64,000 nt of DNA from Halopseudomonas salina. Its GTDB lineage: Bacteria; Pseudomonadota; Gammaproteobacteria; Pseudomonadales; Pseudomonadaceae. The position numbers were made by a program, and so were the translations under genes. The notes under the pieces were generated by a model, which saw only the letters and a list, made by a program, of their open reading frames with translations, did not search any database and was not told the origin of the DNA. The first letter of the stretch is position 1; every line of letters starts with the position of its first letter. Of the stretch, positions 46,122 to 54,768 are shown piece by piece. The stretch covers positions 662,385-726,384 of the forward strand of contig NZ_VTTI01000001.1 in NCBI RefSeq assembly GCF_008641105.1, given 5' to 3'.

Positions 46122-48182
46122 ATGACTTTTCCCAAGCCGACACTACTTGCCACCCTCATCAGTACCGCCGTCGCCAGTACCACACTGCATGCCGCATCCT
46201 CGTTGGATATGGTCGTTGCCATTGATGAATCGGGCTCCATGTCCGGTGAGCACAATGCGTTTATCGGCACCTACGTAAAGAATCTCGATAGTCTGCTAAA
46301 TGACCAGAACGTGACCCTCAACCAGTTTGGTCTGGTGGGTTTCGGCGCCAGCAGCAGTCAATCTGCAACCACCAACGAAGCAGGTCGAGAAACGGGCACG
46401 GCGCTGTATCGTCATTTCAATCTCAATAGTGGGGCCAGCCCGCTTTGGGGTAGCGCAGCCGAGTTTGATGCGATAACCCCCGAGCTCAGAACCAGTGGTG
46501 GCACAGAGGATGGCTACCGGGCTATCGATTACTTGTACCGGTATTTCCAGTTTCGTCCGACGGCAGGTTCATCGATCATGTTGATCACAGACGAAGACCG
46601 TGACAACGATACCTTTGACCTGGACTTGAACAACCTGCCCACGGGCATGACCGAGATCGACAAGAACTACATTCAGGATCAGCTCGCGCAATACAAAACC
46701 GTGGTCCATGCGGTAGTCAGCCAACGCTTCACGGACAAGGATGGCAACACGGCCATCGCTGTTGTGGGTAGCGATCCTGATACTGGCTATGCCTACGTGA
46801 AAGACAGTTCGGGCGTCATTACCAAGGTGCAGGGTTATATATTGGCGTCGGCCGACGGAACTACGGAAACGGATTACACCGAGTTGGCGCTGCTCAGTGG
46901 TGGCACCGCTATGGATATTGACGGGCTGCGCAGCGTCTACACCGATGCGGCTGCGCTGGCAGCGCTCAGTGGCGAGTTGGCCAAGCTGGTAGCGGACATT
47001 GCAGTGGGTCAGGTGCCTGTTGTGGGCATTGACTGTAATGCGGCCACAGGTATTGCTGCTCAGATATGTTCTGCTATCGCCGGCTCGAGCAATACCCAGC
47101 TCCAGCAGATTGGACAGCAGATCAATAATCCGCAGCAATATCGCCAGTTGAGTCAGTACCAGGTCAATCAGATGCTGCAGACCGCTGTTTCCAATGCGCG
47201 CAACGTGCGCAGAGTGGTACTCGGTCGCCTGGCCGATTTGCGTCGCAGCGGTATGGCCACCACCGACATCAATGTGATGGATTATTCCAATGGCAACATT
47301 GCCCTGTCTGCCGATATGACTGAGCAGTTGCAATATGCCCGGGGTGGCGCTGCCTCGGCGGATCGCGGTGACGTAGGTTACTTTATCCGCGGTATCTATA
47401 CCCGCGGCGATTACGAAGACACTGCAGAGGCCAACGGTTTTGATTCCACCACCTACACCTTTGTGGCAGGTGTCGATAAATTTATCAGCGATGCAACGCA
47501 GATTGGTGCGGCCATCGCCTACGCGGCTTCCGATTCGGATTTTTCTGGTGCCCGCGGGGGGACAGAGGCTGATACCTACGGCATAACCGCCTATGCTTCC
47601 CATGAACTGGGTCAGGATTTTTATCTGGAAGGCAACCTGGGATTCAGTCGGGCGAACTTTGATACCGATCGCGATACCGGTTTCGGCATGGTCGAGGGCA
47701 AGACCAAAGGCGACATCTGGAACCTCTCTGCCGGGGTTATCAAGTCCTACCCGATGAATGCATTAGTGCTCGAACCCTTCGCCTACCTTCATTACACCGA
47801 CGTATCTGTGGATGGCTTTACCGAAAAAGGTGGCGCGGCTGCGCTGCGGGTTGGGCACAGCAGCTTCGACTCCCTGGTCTCCGAGCTCGGCTTCACCGCA
47901 GCCTATCAGCTCAGCGATAGCGTTACCGGTGATTTGCGCCTGGCATGGGAACACGAGTTTGAGAACTCCGGCACGTCGGTAGCCTCATCCTTTGTGAGCG
48001 CCCCTGGCAATGTGTTTGACAGCAAGACGCCTTCACAGAGTTCCAACTATGGACGCGTGGGTCTGGGGCTAACTAAGGCAATGGCCTATGACCGCAGTAT
48101 CGCTTTGCGCGGAGAGACTCTGGTAGGGCATGATCGCTACGATGAGTACTCCATTGAAGTACGCTTCCGTCAGAATTTCTGA
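46122..48182 (+). CDS. Von Willebrand A domain / autotransporter beta-barrel fusion
   Basis: Predicted surface protein of 686 residues. A signal peptide (about 1-25, ending LHAAS) is followed by a von Willebrand factor A domain (about 28-290) with a metal-adhesion motif DESGSMS (D35, S37, S39). Next comes a short loop with a cysteine pair (C305, C316), a Gln/Asn-rich helical linker (about 325-400), and a C-terminal autotransporter barrel from about 408, ending in the outer-membrane signature RFRQNF. The passenger resembles an adhesin, but its ligand is unknown. ACGGAG precedes the ATG, and a promoter is visible upstream. Confidence 0.85.
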   Translation: MTFPKPTLLATLISTAVASTTLHAASSLDMVVAIDESGSMSGEHNAFIGTYVKNLDSLLNDQNVTLNQFGLVGFGASSSQSATTNEAGRETGTALYRHFNLNSGASPLWGSAAEFDAITPELRTSGGTEDGYRAIDYLYRYFQFRPTAGSSIMLITDEDRDNDTFDLDLNNLPTGMTEIDKNYIQDQLAQYKTVVHAVVSQRFTDKDGNTAIAVVGSDPDTGYAYVKDSSGVITKVQGYILASADGTTETDYTELALLSGGTAMDIDGLRSVYTDAAALAALSGELAKLVADIAVGQVPVVGIDCNAATGIAAQICSAIAGSSNTQLQQIGQQINNPQQYRQLSQYQVNQMLQTAVSNARNVRRVVLGRLADLRRSGMATTDINVMDYSNGNIALSADMTEQLQYARGGAASADRGDVGYFIRGIYTRGDYEDTAEANGFDSTTYTFVAGVDKFISDATQIGAAIAYAASDSDFSGARGGTEADTYGITAYASHELGQDFYLEGNLGFSRANFDTDRDTGFGMVEGKTKGDIWNLSAGVIKSYPMNALVLEPFAYLHYTDVSVDGFTEKGGAAALRVGHSSFDSLVSELGFTAAYQLSDSVTGDLRLAWEHEFENSGTSVASSFVSAPGNVFDSKTPSQSSNYGRVGLGLTKAMAYDRSIALRGETLVGHDRYDEYSIEVRFRQNF

Positions 48183-48209
48183 CCCTGGCTTAAGTGCAGC
48201 AGGTTTGCT

Positions 48210-49076
48210 TTGCGTGTGAGTAAGCGTGCGGTGAAGGGGCTGGCCGCCTTGCGGCCGGCCCTTTTTGCATTTCTTTCGAGCGCTGTGCTGTTGACAGGCT
48301 GTGCGTCGACATCCGGCGGCCCCGACGCCCAGGCAAGCCAATCTGGTTTGAATAATCTTGTACTCATGGGTGGCCCTTTCACCTTGCAGGCCTTTGACCG
48401 TGCAGGGCCTCAATCCCATGCTCATGTGTTCATAGAGGGTGATGGTCGGCCCTGGCGGGCCGGCGGCAGGGTGGTTTCCGAGGATCCTACCCCCAAGCGT
48501 CTGCTGGCGCTGGGATGGATGCGTGAGGTTCCGGGCCCGGTGCTTTATCTGGGTCGCCCCTGTTATTTCACAACGGAAGCAAACCCATCCTGCGATCCAC
48601 TCCTGTGGACCTATGGCCGCTACTCGGAGCTTGTGGTGCAAAGCATGGCAGCAGGGCTGCAGGATTGGTTGCGCCATCGACCGCATATCACTTCGGTGAC
48701 ATTGGTTGGGCACTCAGGGGGCGGGGTGTTGGCCCTGTTGCTGGCTGAGGGTGTGCCGGTGGTGAATGAAGTGGTCGCCGTCTCGACCCCGGTAGATATT
48801 GATGTCTGGACCGGCATGCATCGCTATACACCCCTGTTTGCCTCTCTAAATCCCGCGCGGCAGCAAAGCTGGAGGAAGGGCGTGCTGCGTCGGTTGTACT
48901 TTGGTCAGAATGACCGCCAGGTCCCCCCAGAGGCTTTTATACGGGCTGCCCGGGATTTGCCGGGCGCCATGGTCAGGGTTGTGGAGGGTGCTGACCATGA
49001 CTGCTGTGGGCCGTCAGTATGGCTTGCACCCAGGCAGTTGGATGCCGCTCACTCATCCCGGCCCGGAGGCTCTTGA
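48210..49076 (+). CDS. Lipoprotein alpha/beta hydrolase
   Basis: Predicted lipoprotein hydrolase of 288 residues. A basic N-region and hydrophobic stretch lead to a lipobox LLTGC (Cys31). The hydrolase fold has the nucleophile elbow TLVGHSGGGVLALLLAEG, a likely acid in YFGQNDRQVPPE, and a late His in VEGADHDCCGP. The substrate is unknown. TTG 48210 has AGCAGG six bases upstream; GTG 48216 is the alternative. A strong terminator hairpin lies within its first codons, and its 3' end overlaps the convergent TVP38 gene by 28 bases. Confidence 0.75.
   Translation: MRVSKRAVKGLAALRPALFAFLSSAVLLTGCASTSGGPDAQASQSGLNNLVLMGGPFTLQAFDRAGPQSHAHVFIEGDGRPWRAGGRVVSEDPTPKRLLALGWMREVPGPVLYLGRPCYFTTEANPSCDPLLWTYGRYSELVVQSMAAGLQDWLRHRPHITSVTLVGHSGGGVLALLLAEGVPVVNEVVAVSTPVDIDVWTGMHRYTPLFASLNPARQQSWRKGVLRRLYFGQNDRQVPPEAFIRAARDLPGAMVRVVEGADHDCCGPSVWLAPRQLDAAHSSRPGGS
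48237..48266 (+). terminator. Terminator hairpin inside the hydrolase signal-peptide codons
   Basis: GGGCTGGCCGC-CTT-GCGGCCGGCCC forms an 11-bp stem with one wobble pair, followed by TTTTT. It is ideally placed to end the VWA autotransporter transcript (55 bases after its stop) but falls within codons 10-19 of the next gene. Confidence 0.82.
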
Positions 49077-49750
49077 CCGGGCGTGTGATGCTTCCCATGC
49101 GCCCTGAACCAATAACGTTTCGCGATGCTGCCCAGTACCAGTAACACACCGAGTATGAAGAGGGGTAGGAGGGCTTTGAACTCCAATGCTTCTTCGGCCT
49201 GGGTAGCTGACACCATGCCATGCACTGTATGCGCGTAAACGGACCATTTGACGGTCAGGCCGAGAATCGCAGCACTGACGAAGGTGATCAGCCGCAACCT
49301 CAGCATGCCTGCTGCAAGATTGATCAGCGAGTGGGGGACCCCAGGCATTATTCTCAATGCGCACTGGGTCAATAAGTCGCTGCGCCTGGTCAGCAGTTGC
49401 AGTAACCGACTCGAAATGTCTTCGACATGCCACGCATGGCCCAGCCCCATACCCAGGCGGTAGGCTCCCAGAGCACCGCCAACACTGCCCAGCAATAACA
49501 TGCAAACGCTCAATAACAGGGGGTGAAAGGGGGCAATTATCCAGAAGCAAAGGCTGCCGGGCAGACCGAAAGTCATCAGCGCGGCCATCAGCAGGACAAC
49601 GCCGAGCATGGCCAGCGGGTGCCCCGAAACCCGCGCCCCCCATTCCCACAGTTCGGCAATGGTCAAGGGTGACAGCCAGCCCGCTATGAACAGTAGCGTA
49701 ATGATACCGGCGACCAGGGTAGCTTTTTGACGACGGGAAAATCTGGGCAC
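49049..49750 (-). CDS. TVP38/TMEM64 family membrane protein
   Basis: Integral membrane protein of 233 residues with about six hydrophobic segments and the VTT/SNARE-associated core: LLMAALMTFGLPGSLCFWIIAPF, LGSVGGALGAYRLGMGLG and MPGVPHSLINLAAGML, with the conserved G-x-x-x-G and P-x-x-P-x-x-x-x-N-x-x-A-G pattern. Relatives (DedA/TVP38) affect membrane lipid handling. Translation begins at GTG 49750, with GGAG upstream. The end overlaps the convergent hydrolase gene. Confidence 0.82.
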   Translation of the reverse strand: MPRFSRRQKATLVAGIITLLFIAGWLSPLTIAELWEWGARVSGHPLAMLGVVLLMAALMTFGLPGSLCFWIIAPFHPLLLSVCMLLLGSVGGALGAYRLGMGLGHAWHVEDISSRLLQLLTRRSDLLTQCALRIMPGVPHSLINLAAGMLRLRLITFVSAAILGLTVKWSVYAHTVHGMVSATQAEEALEFKALLPLFILGVLLVLGSIAKRYWFRAHGKHHTPGQEPPGRDE

Positions 49751-49967
49751 GTGGCTCCAAACTGCGGCTGAAAAAATTAACTATGACATATGACGACGCC
49801 ATTACATTCTCAAGGTCGACCATTAATGCGGGGAGAGCTTGAATTTCTCAAGACGCCGGGCTTGAGTATGCCGAATACAGGGTTGAGCGGATGCGCTGGC
49901 CAGCCTCCCCGGCTATAGTGTCGCTTCTGCCGTCAGTTAACGGTTCAATGATAAAAAGGATATTGCG

Positions 49968-50549
49968 ATGCTGGTTCTGGTGATAGGTCTGCTGGTGTTT
50001 CTTGGGGTGCATTCCACCCGCATGTTTGCTCCACAGTGGCGCGCGACAACCATCGACAAAAAGGGGCTGGGGCTGTGGAAGGGGCTGTATTCCGTTGTCG
50101 CCGTCATTGGTCTGATCATGATCATCTGGGGTTATGGTCAGGCACGACTGGACCCCGTCCTGTTATGGGTGCCACCTGTATGGACCCGCCATCTGGCCGC
50201 GCTGCTGACAATCCCCGCGTTTATTCTGCTGGTTGCTACTTACGTGCCCCACACCCATATCAAGGCGCGGGTCGGGCACCCGATGTTGTTAGGGGTCAAG
50301 TTCTGGGCTGTTGCCCACTTGCTGGCCAATGGCATGCTGGCTGACCTGTTGCTGTTTGGCGGATTCCTCGCCTGGGCAGTACCGCTCTACATTGTCTCGC
50401 GCAAGCGCGACCGCATGGCTGGTGTGCGTTATCCCAAGGGGCAGATCAGCCGGGACGCGATCACGGTAGTGGTTGGTCTGGCGCTCTGGGTCGTGTTTGC
50501 GTTGTGGCTGCATGGCATGTTGATTGGTGTGAAGCCATTTGGCGTCTGA
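49968..50549 (+). CDS. NnrU family membrane protein
   Basis: Membrane protein of 193 residues with five or six helices. It begins MLVLVIGLLVFLGVHSTRMFAP and has KGLGLWKGLYSVVAVIGL and YVPHTHIKARVGHPMLLGVKFWAVAHLLANG, the NnrU/isoprenoid-biosynthesis-like signature with conserved His residues. NnrU was named for nitrite/nitric-oxide reductase loci, but many homologues occur without denitrification genes, as here. AAGGA precedes the ATG. It appears to be a single-gene unit. Confidence 0.85.
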   Translation: MLVLVIGLLVFLGVHSTRMFAPQWRATTIDKKGLGLWKGLYSVVAVIGLIMIIWGYGQARLDPVLLWVPPVWTRHLAALLTIPAFILLVATYVPHTHIKARVGHPMLLGVKFWAVAHLLANGMLADLLLFGGFLAWAVPLYIVSRKRDRMAGVRYPKGQISRDAITVVVGLALWVVFALWLHGMLIGVKPFGV

Positions 50550-50672
50550 GCCGGATGACATAATGTCTGCCGGGAAGTAATGTTGTATGGGTAATACGCC
50601 GGCTCACCTTGCTGGCGTTGTCACCCAGGAGTTGGCCCCGCGGGGCTGTCATTCAGGCCAGGAGCCTTCGCC

Positions 50673-51647
50673 ATGCAGCTGTTGTACCCCGAGATCAAGC
50701 CCCACGCCCGGCACGAAATAACAGTACAGGCACCACATGTCCTGTACGCAGACGAGAGCGGTCAGCACGCTGAAGGGTTGCCCGTCGTGTTTATTCACGG
50801 AGGACCAGGCGCCGGGTGCGATAGCTTGAGCCGGCGCTTTTTCGATCCTTCAGTCTATCGGATCATTACCTTTGATCAGCGCGGTTCTGGACGTTCGACG
50901 CCCCATGCCAGTCTGGAAAACAACACCACGCAACATCTTATCGAGGACCTTGAGGTGCTGCGCGAGCATCTGGGGATCGAAAAGTGGGTGCTCTTTGGTG
51001 GTTCCTGGGGATCGACGCTGGCGCTGGCCTATGCCCAAGCCCATCCGGATCGGGTAATGGGCATGATCCTGCGGGGCATTTTCCTGTGCCGCGATCAGGA
51101 TATTCAATGGTTTTATCAGAAGGGTGCGAGCCATATCTTCCCGGACTATTGGGAGGATTATGTTTCGATGATTCCAGAGGCCGAGCGCGGTGACATGGTA
51201 GCTGCCTACTACCGGCGGCTGACCGGAGACGACGAGATCTGTCGCATGCATGCTGCCAAGGCCTGGTCATTGTGGGAGGGCCGTTGCGCTACACTCAGGC
51301 CCAGTCCGCAGGTGGTGGACAGGTTCAGTGACGCACGGCGCGCCTACGCGATTGCACGCATCGAGTGTCATTACTTCGTCAATCACGCTTTCCTGGCACC
51401 GGATCAGTTACTGGATAACATGCACCGTATCGCCCACATTCCCGGAATTATCGTGCATGGCCGGTACGACATGGTCTGCCCGTTGGACAACGCTTACAGC
51501 CTGCATCACAAATGGCCCGGCAGTGAACTGCAGATTATCCGTGACGCCGGTCATGCGGCCTCGGAAACCGGCATCGCTGATGCGCTGGTCAGAGCCAGTG
51601 AAACCCTGTCGCGGCAGCTGCTGGGTCTTCCTCCGCGGGTGGAGTAG
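50673..51647 (+). CDS. pip: Prolyl aminopeptidase (proline iminopeptidase)
   Basis: Cytoplasmic serine peptidase of 324 residues that removes N-terminal proline. Alpha/beta hydrolase motifs: VFIHGGPGAGCDSLSRRFFDP (oxyanion region), FDQRGSGRSTPH, nucleophile in VLFGGSWGSTLALAYAQ, acid in VHGRYDMVCP and His in RDAGHAAS. The substrate-binding cap contains EGRCATLRPSP. AGGAG lies eight bases before the ATG. dtd starts 3 bases after its stop. Confidence 0.95.
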   Translation: MQLLYPEIKPHARHEITVQAPHVLYADESGQHAEGLPVVFIHGGPGAGCDSLSRRFFDPSVYRIITFDQRGSGRSTPHASLENNTTQHLIEDLEVLREHLGIEKWVLFGGSWGSTLALAYAQAHPDRVMGMILRGIFLCRDQDIQWFYQKGASHIFPDYWEDYVSMIPEAERGDMVAAYYRRLTGDDEICRMHAAKAWSLWEGRCATLRPSPQVVDRFSDARRAYAIARIECHYFVNHAFLAPDQLLDNMHRIAHIPGIIVHGRYDMVCPLDNAYSLHHKWPGSELQIIRDAGHAASETGIADALVRASETLSRQLLGLPPRVE

Positions 51648-51650
51648 CGG

Positions 51651-52088
51651 GTGAAAGCCTTATTGCAGAGGGTCAGTAGCGCCCGTGTCGAAGTGGTCGG
51701 GGAAATCCTAGGGTCGATCGACAGGGGGTTGCTGGTGCTGGTGGGCGTGGAGCCCGAGGACAACCAGGCCGCGGCCGACAAGCTGCTTAAGAGACTGCTG
51801 GATTACCGGGTATTCAGCGATCCGGAAGGCCGTATGAATCTGTCGCTGCGGGACATTGATGGCGGGTTGCTGCTGGTGTCGCAGTTCACCCTGGCGGCTG
51901 ATACCCGTAAGGGCCTGCGTCCGGGGTTCTCCACCGCCGCCCCCCCGGAGCAGGCGGCTGCGCTGTTCGATTATCTCCTCGAGCGCGCCCGGACTCAGCA
52001 TGCGGTTGTCGCCAGCGGCCGCTTTGGAGCGGACATGCAGGTGCATCTGGTCAATGATGGTCCGGTTACTTTCCTCCTCGAGGTCTAA
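51651..52088 (+). CDS. dtd: D-aminoacyl-tRNA deacylase
   Basis: Homodimeric editing enzyme of 145 residues that hydrolyses D-aminoacyl-tRNAs and also Gly-tRNA(Ala). The two active-site motifs are present: [13 protein letters not shown] (SQxxL) and [13 protein letters not shown] (NxGPVT). It starts at GTG 51651, immediately behind pip, whose last codons supply GGAG. Its final four bases overlap the convergent isomerase gene. Confidence 0.95.
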   Translation: MKALLQRVSSARVEVVGEILGSIDRGLLVLVGVEPEDNQAAADKLLKRLLDYRVFSDPEGRMNLSLRDIDGGLLLVSQFTLAADTRKGLRPGFSTAAPPEQAAALFDYLLERARTQHAVVASGRFGADMQVHLVNDGPVTFLLEV

Positions 52089-52678
52089 CTGCTGGCGCTC
52101 AGTTTTTCCTCCACGAAGTCCAGGCGATCCTGGCCGAAAAACATCTCGCCATCGATAAAAATCGTAGGGGCACCAAACACGCCGCGACGCACGGCCTCTT
52201 CAGTTGTCTCCTTCAGCCCCTGCTTCACCTTCGGATCGCTGAGGCGTTCCATTAACTCTGAAGGATCAAAGTCCGCGGCTGCCAGAACCTTGCCTACCAC
52301 TTCGGGTTGCCCCATATCCTGCTCGTCTACCCACATCGCGGTGAACACAGCGGTCAGATAAGGTTGCAGCTGATCTGTTTCGCGCAGGGCTTCGGCTCCA
52401 CGCATCAGCTGCAGGGTGTTGATCGGGAAATAGGGATTGTGGTTTAGCGTGACGCCATAGCGGCGAGCAAAACGTTGGAAGTCGAGACGTGTATAGGCGC
52501 CCTTGGCTTCGATGCTGGCTGGGGACTGGTTACCTGTCGCCTGAAATACGCCGCCCAGTAACATGGGACGATAGACCAGGGTCGCGTCATGACGCTTGGC
52601 CAGGGCGGCAAGTTGTGTCCAGGCCAGATAACTGGCAGGACTGCCGACATCAAAGAAGAACTCGATCTGTTTGCTCAT
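52085..52678 (-). CDS. 2-hydroxychromene-2-carboxylate isomerase-like (DsbA family)
   Basis: Thioredoxin-fold protein of 197 residues of the GST-kappa/HCCA isomerase type. It begins [21 protein letters not shown], with Ser where thioredoxins have Cys, and continues with [19 protein letters not shown] and, near the end, [25 protein letters not shown]. Known relatives use glutathione to isomerise hydroxychromene carboxylates in naphthalene degradation; no such pathway is nearby. It is 38 bases downstream of the SDR gene, probably one operon under the divergent HxlR regulator. Confidence 0.85.
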   Translation of the reverse strand: MSKQIEFFFDVGSPASYLAWTQLAALAKRHDATLVYRPMLLGGVFQATGNQSPASIEAKGAYTRLDFQRFARRYGVTLNHNPYFPINTLQLMRGAEALRETDQLQPYLTAVFTAMWVDEQDMGQPEVVGKVLAAADFDPSELMERLSDPKVKQGLKETTEEAVRRGVFGAPTIFIDGEMFFGQDRLDFVEEKLSASS

Positions 52679-52716
52679 GTGGGTATCTCCAGTCAGGTGG
52701 TGCGGTCAGATGCTGG

Positions 52717-53445
52717 TCAAAAGGTTTCCATCCACGGGCGCAGATCCAGTTCATGGGTCCAGGCGTCGCGGGGCTGGCGATGCAGTTGCCAGTACTGCTC
52801 GGCTATATGCTCCGGGTCGAGAATGCCGTCCTGGTCCTTCAGTGCATAGCGCTCGGGAAAGGTATCGCGGATGAAAGCGGTGTCGATAGCTCCGTCGATG
52901 ATCGGGTGAGCAACGTGGATCCCCTGTGGGCCCAGCTCCCTGGCCATGCTTTGAGCCAGTGCACGCAGGGCGAATTTGGCGCTGGCAAAGGCTGCGAACC
53001 CGCTTGATCCGCGTAATGACGCGGTGGCGCCAGTGAAGATGATCGTGCCCCGGCTGCGCGGTAGCATGACTCTGGCTGCTTCACGACCAGTCAGAAATCC
53101 GGCCAAGGCAGCCATTTCCCACACCTTGCGGTAAACGCGCTCGGTGGTTTCGGTAATCGAAAATCGTACATTGGCGCCGATGTTGAATACCACCACTTCG
53201 ATCTGGCCGACATCGCTCTCGATATGCTCGAACAAGTCGACCATCTGTTCCTCGATGCGGGCGTCACAGCCGAAGGGGTGGGCAGTACCACCCGTGGCGC
53301 GGATTTCAGCCACCAGTGGGTCCAGTTGGTCCCGGTTGCGGCGGGTTACGCATAAGGTGTAGCCCTCACGGGCAAAGCGTTTGGCAACGGCGCTACCCGT
53401 AGCGTCGCCGGCGCCGATAATCAGCGCAACAGGTGATCTGGACAT
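52717..53445 (-). CDS. Short-chain dehydrogenase/reductase-like protein with altered active site
   Basis: SDR-fold protein of 242 residues with a nucleotide site ALIIGAGDATGSAVAKRF. The catalytic YxxxK motif reads F153-A-S-A-K157, so the acid/base tyrosine is Phe. The usual Ser thirteen residues earlier is Ala140 (FTGATASLRG). Lys157 and the downstream helix (FALRALAQSMARELGPQGIHV) are intact. It may bind NAD(P) but is unlikely to be a standard dehydrogenase. AGAGGA precedes the ATG. Transcribed away from the HxlR gene, with an operator-like region between. Confidence 0.85.
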   Translation of the reverse strand: MSRSPVALIIGAGDATGSAVAKRFAREGYTLCVTRRNRDQLDPLVAEIRATGGTAHPFGCDARIEEQMVDLFEHIESDVGQIEVVVFNIGANVRFSITETTERVYRKVWEMAALAGFLTGREAARVMLPRSRGTIIFTGATASLRGSSGFAAFASAKFALRALAQSMARELGPQGIHVAHPIIDGAIDTAFIRDTFPERYALKDQDGILDPEHIAEQYWQLHRQPRDAWTHELDLRPWMETF

Positions 53446-53460
53446 CGGTCTTTCCTCTTG

Positions 53461-53505
53461 GGTTCTTTTTTGGAACTAACTCTATAGTCAGTTTCTTTTT
53501 GGAAC
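53461..53505. promoter_or_regulatory. Operator-like repeats between SDR and HxlR genes
   Basis: Two copies of a GGTTCTTTTTTGGAAC-type element (53461-53476 and 53490-53505) flank a 20-base palindrome AACTAACTCTATAGTCAGTT (53474-53493, 8 of 10 pairs). The block covers almost the whole promoter space of the SDR gene and is AT-rich against its background, a good HxlR-family operator candidate. Confidence 0.7.
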
Positions 53506-53547
53506 CTGTCAAGCTACTCTTGGTGTGACTGTTTTCGAGGATAGACC

Positions 53548-54027
53548 ATGCGATGGGAAGAACTGGACCAGCAGCCATGTTCGCTGGCGCGCACCCTAGC
53601 GGTGATCGGCGACAAGTGGACGCTGCTCGTACTGCGTGATTGTTTTCTCGGTGTTCGCCGCTTTGACGAGTTTGAACAACGTCTGGGCATCACCCGACAT
53701 CTGTTGGCGGGACGCCTGAAAAAGCTCGTGGAGCATGGTGTGTTGACCAAAGTGGCTTACCAGCAACGTCCGCTGCGTGAAGAGTATCGCCTGACCGAGA
53801 AAGGGCTGGATCTGCATCCGGCGATGCTTGCGCTGGTGTCCTGGGGGGATCGGCATATGGCGGACGAGCGGGGGGCTCCGGTGCTGCATGTCCACAAGGG
53901 TTGCGGCAAGGTGATGCACCCAGTAATTGTCTGTTCTGAATGCGGCGAAACGGTGGGCGCGCGGGATGTAAGAGTTGAGGCCGGTGCGGGTTGGGCGGAG
54001 GAAGCTCAACTACCCCGCCAGGCCTGA
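53548..54027 (+). CDS. HxlR family transcriptional regulator
   Basis: Winged-helix regulator of 159 residues. The HxlR core is clear: CSLARTLAVIGDKWTLLVLRD with the conserved N-terminal Cys11, RRFDEFEQRLGITRHLLAGRL and YRLTEKGLDLHPAM. In family members such as HypR, YodB and QorR that cysteine senses electrophiles or oxidants. A C-terminal extension carries a possible metal or redox motif (HKGCGKVMHPVIVCSECG). It is divergent from the SDR-isomerase pair it presumably represses. GAGGA precedes the ATG. Confidence 0.9.
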   Translation: MRWEELDQQPCSLARTLAVIGDKWTLLVLRDCFLGVRRFDEFEQRLGITRHLLAGRLKKLVEHGVLTKVAYQQRPLREEYRLTEKGLDLHPAMLALVSWGDRHMADERGAPVLHVHKGCGKVMHPVIVCSECGETVGARDVRVEAGAGWAEEAQLPRQA

Positions 54028-54060
54028 TGACAGCTATGCAACCACATCGCTAATGGGCGT

Positions 54061-54768
54061 TCAGAAGAGTCTTCCAATCAGGGCTGTAACGGCGGTTTCG
54101 ACTCGAAGGATTCGCTCGCCAAGCTGCACTGGTTGCAGTCCGGCCTCCAGCAGTTTGTCTAGCTCATAGGGAATCCAGCCGCCCTCTGGTCCTATGGCCA
54201 GGGTAACCTGGCGGGTAACCTGGTGGGGGCAGGGCGCGTAATCGCCAGGGTGTGCAACCAGCCCGAGGGAGCCAGCTGCGATTGCCGGAAGCTGATCCTC
54301 CACGAAGGGTTTGAACCGCTTTTCGATACGTACACGGGGCAGTACCGTGTCGCGTGCCTGCTCCAGACCCAGAATCAGGTTCTGCTCGATCTGCCCCGCT
54401 TGCAGAAAGGGGGTCTGCCAGAAGCTTTTTTCCACCCGGTAGCTGTTGAGCAGAACGATCTCGGGCACGCCGAGGGTCGCGCAATGTTGAAGAATACGCC
54501 GGAACATCTTGGGACGGGGCATGGCCAGCAGCAAGGTCAGGGCTAGCTTGGTCGGGGGCGGCTGGTGGAAGCTGACTTGCAGTTCCGCGCTTTTTTCATT
54601 CAGGCGTAGTATGCGCCCCTGGCCCATCAGTCCGCCGAGGCGGCCCACCCGGATACTGTCGCCCTCTTGCGCCTGGAGCACGTCTCTTATCTGCTGCAGG
54701 CGGCGATCACCTAGCAGTACCCGGTCATCGGAAAGAAAGTCGGCTTCCTGCACGAGGACCAGGTTCAT
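54061..54768 (-). CDS. rsmE: RsmE, 16S rRNA m3U1498 methyltransferase
   Basis: SPOUT methyltransferase of 235 residues that methylates U1498 in the ribosomal decoding region. An N-terminal PUA-like domain (about 15-75) precedes the knotted domain: [41 protein letters not shown] and [17 protein letters not shown]. It overlaps the tatC stop by four bases (ATGA), so it is translated from the tat transcript. Confidence 0.95.
   Translation of the reverse strand: MNLVLVQEADFLSDDRVLLGDRRLQQIRDVLQAQEGDSIRVGRLGGLMGQGRILRLNEKSAELQVSFHQPPPTKLALTLLLAMPRPKMFRRILQHCATLGVPEIVLLNSYRVEKSFWQTPFLQAGQIEQNLILGLEQARDTVLPRVRIEKRFKPFVEDQLPAIAAGSLGLVAHPGDYAPCPHQVTRQVTLAIGPEGGWIPYELDKLLEAGLQPVQLGERILRVETAVTALIGRLF

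Noticed and set aside
46569..47603. A 344-codon antisense frame within the VWA autotransporter gene
   Set aside because: The sense frame has a signal peptide, MIDAS motif and barrel; the antisense frame shows no domain and no ribosome site.
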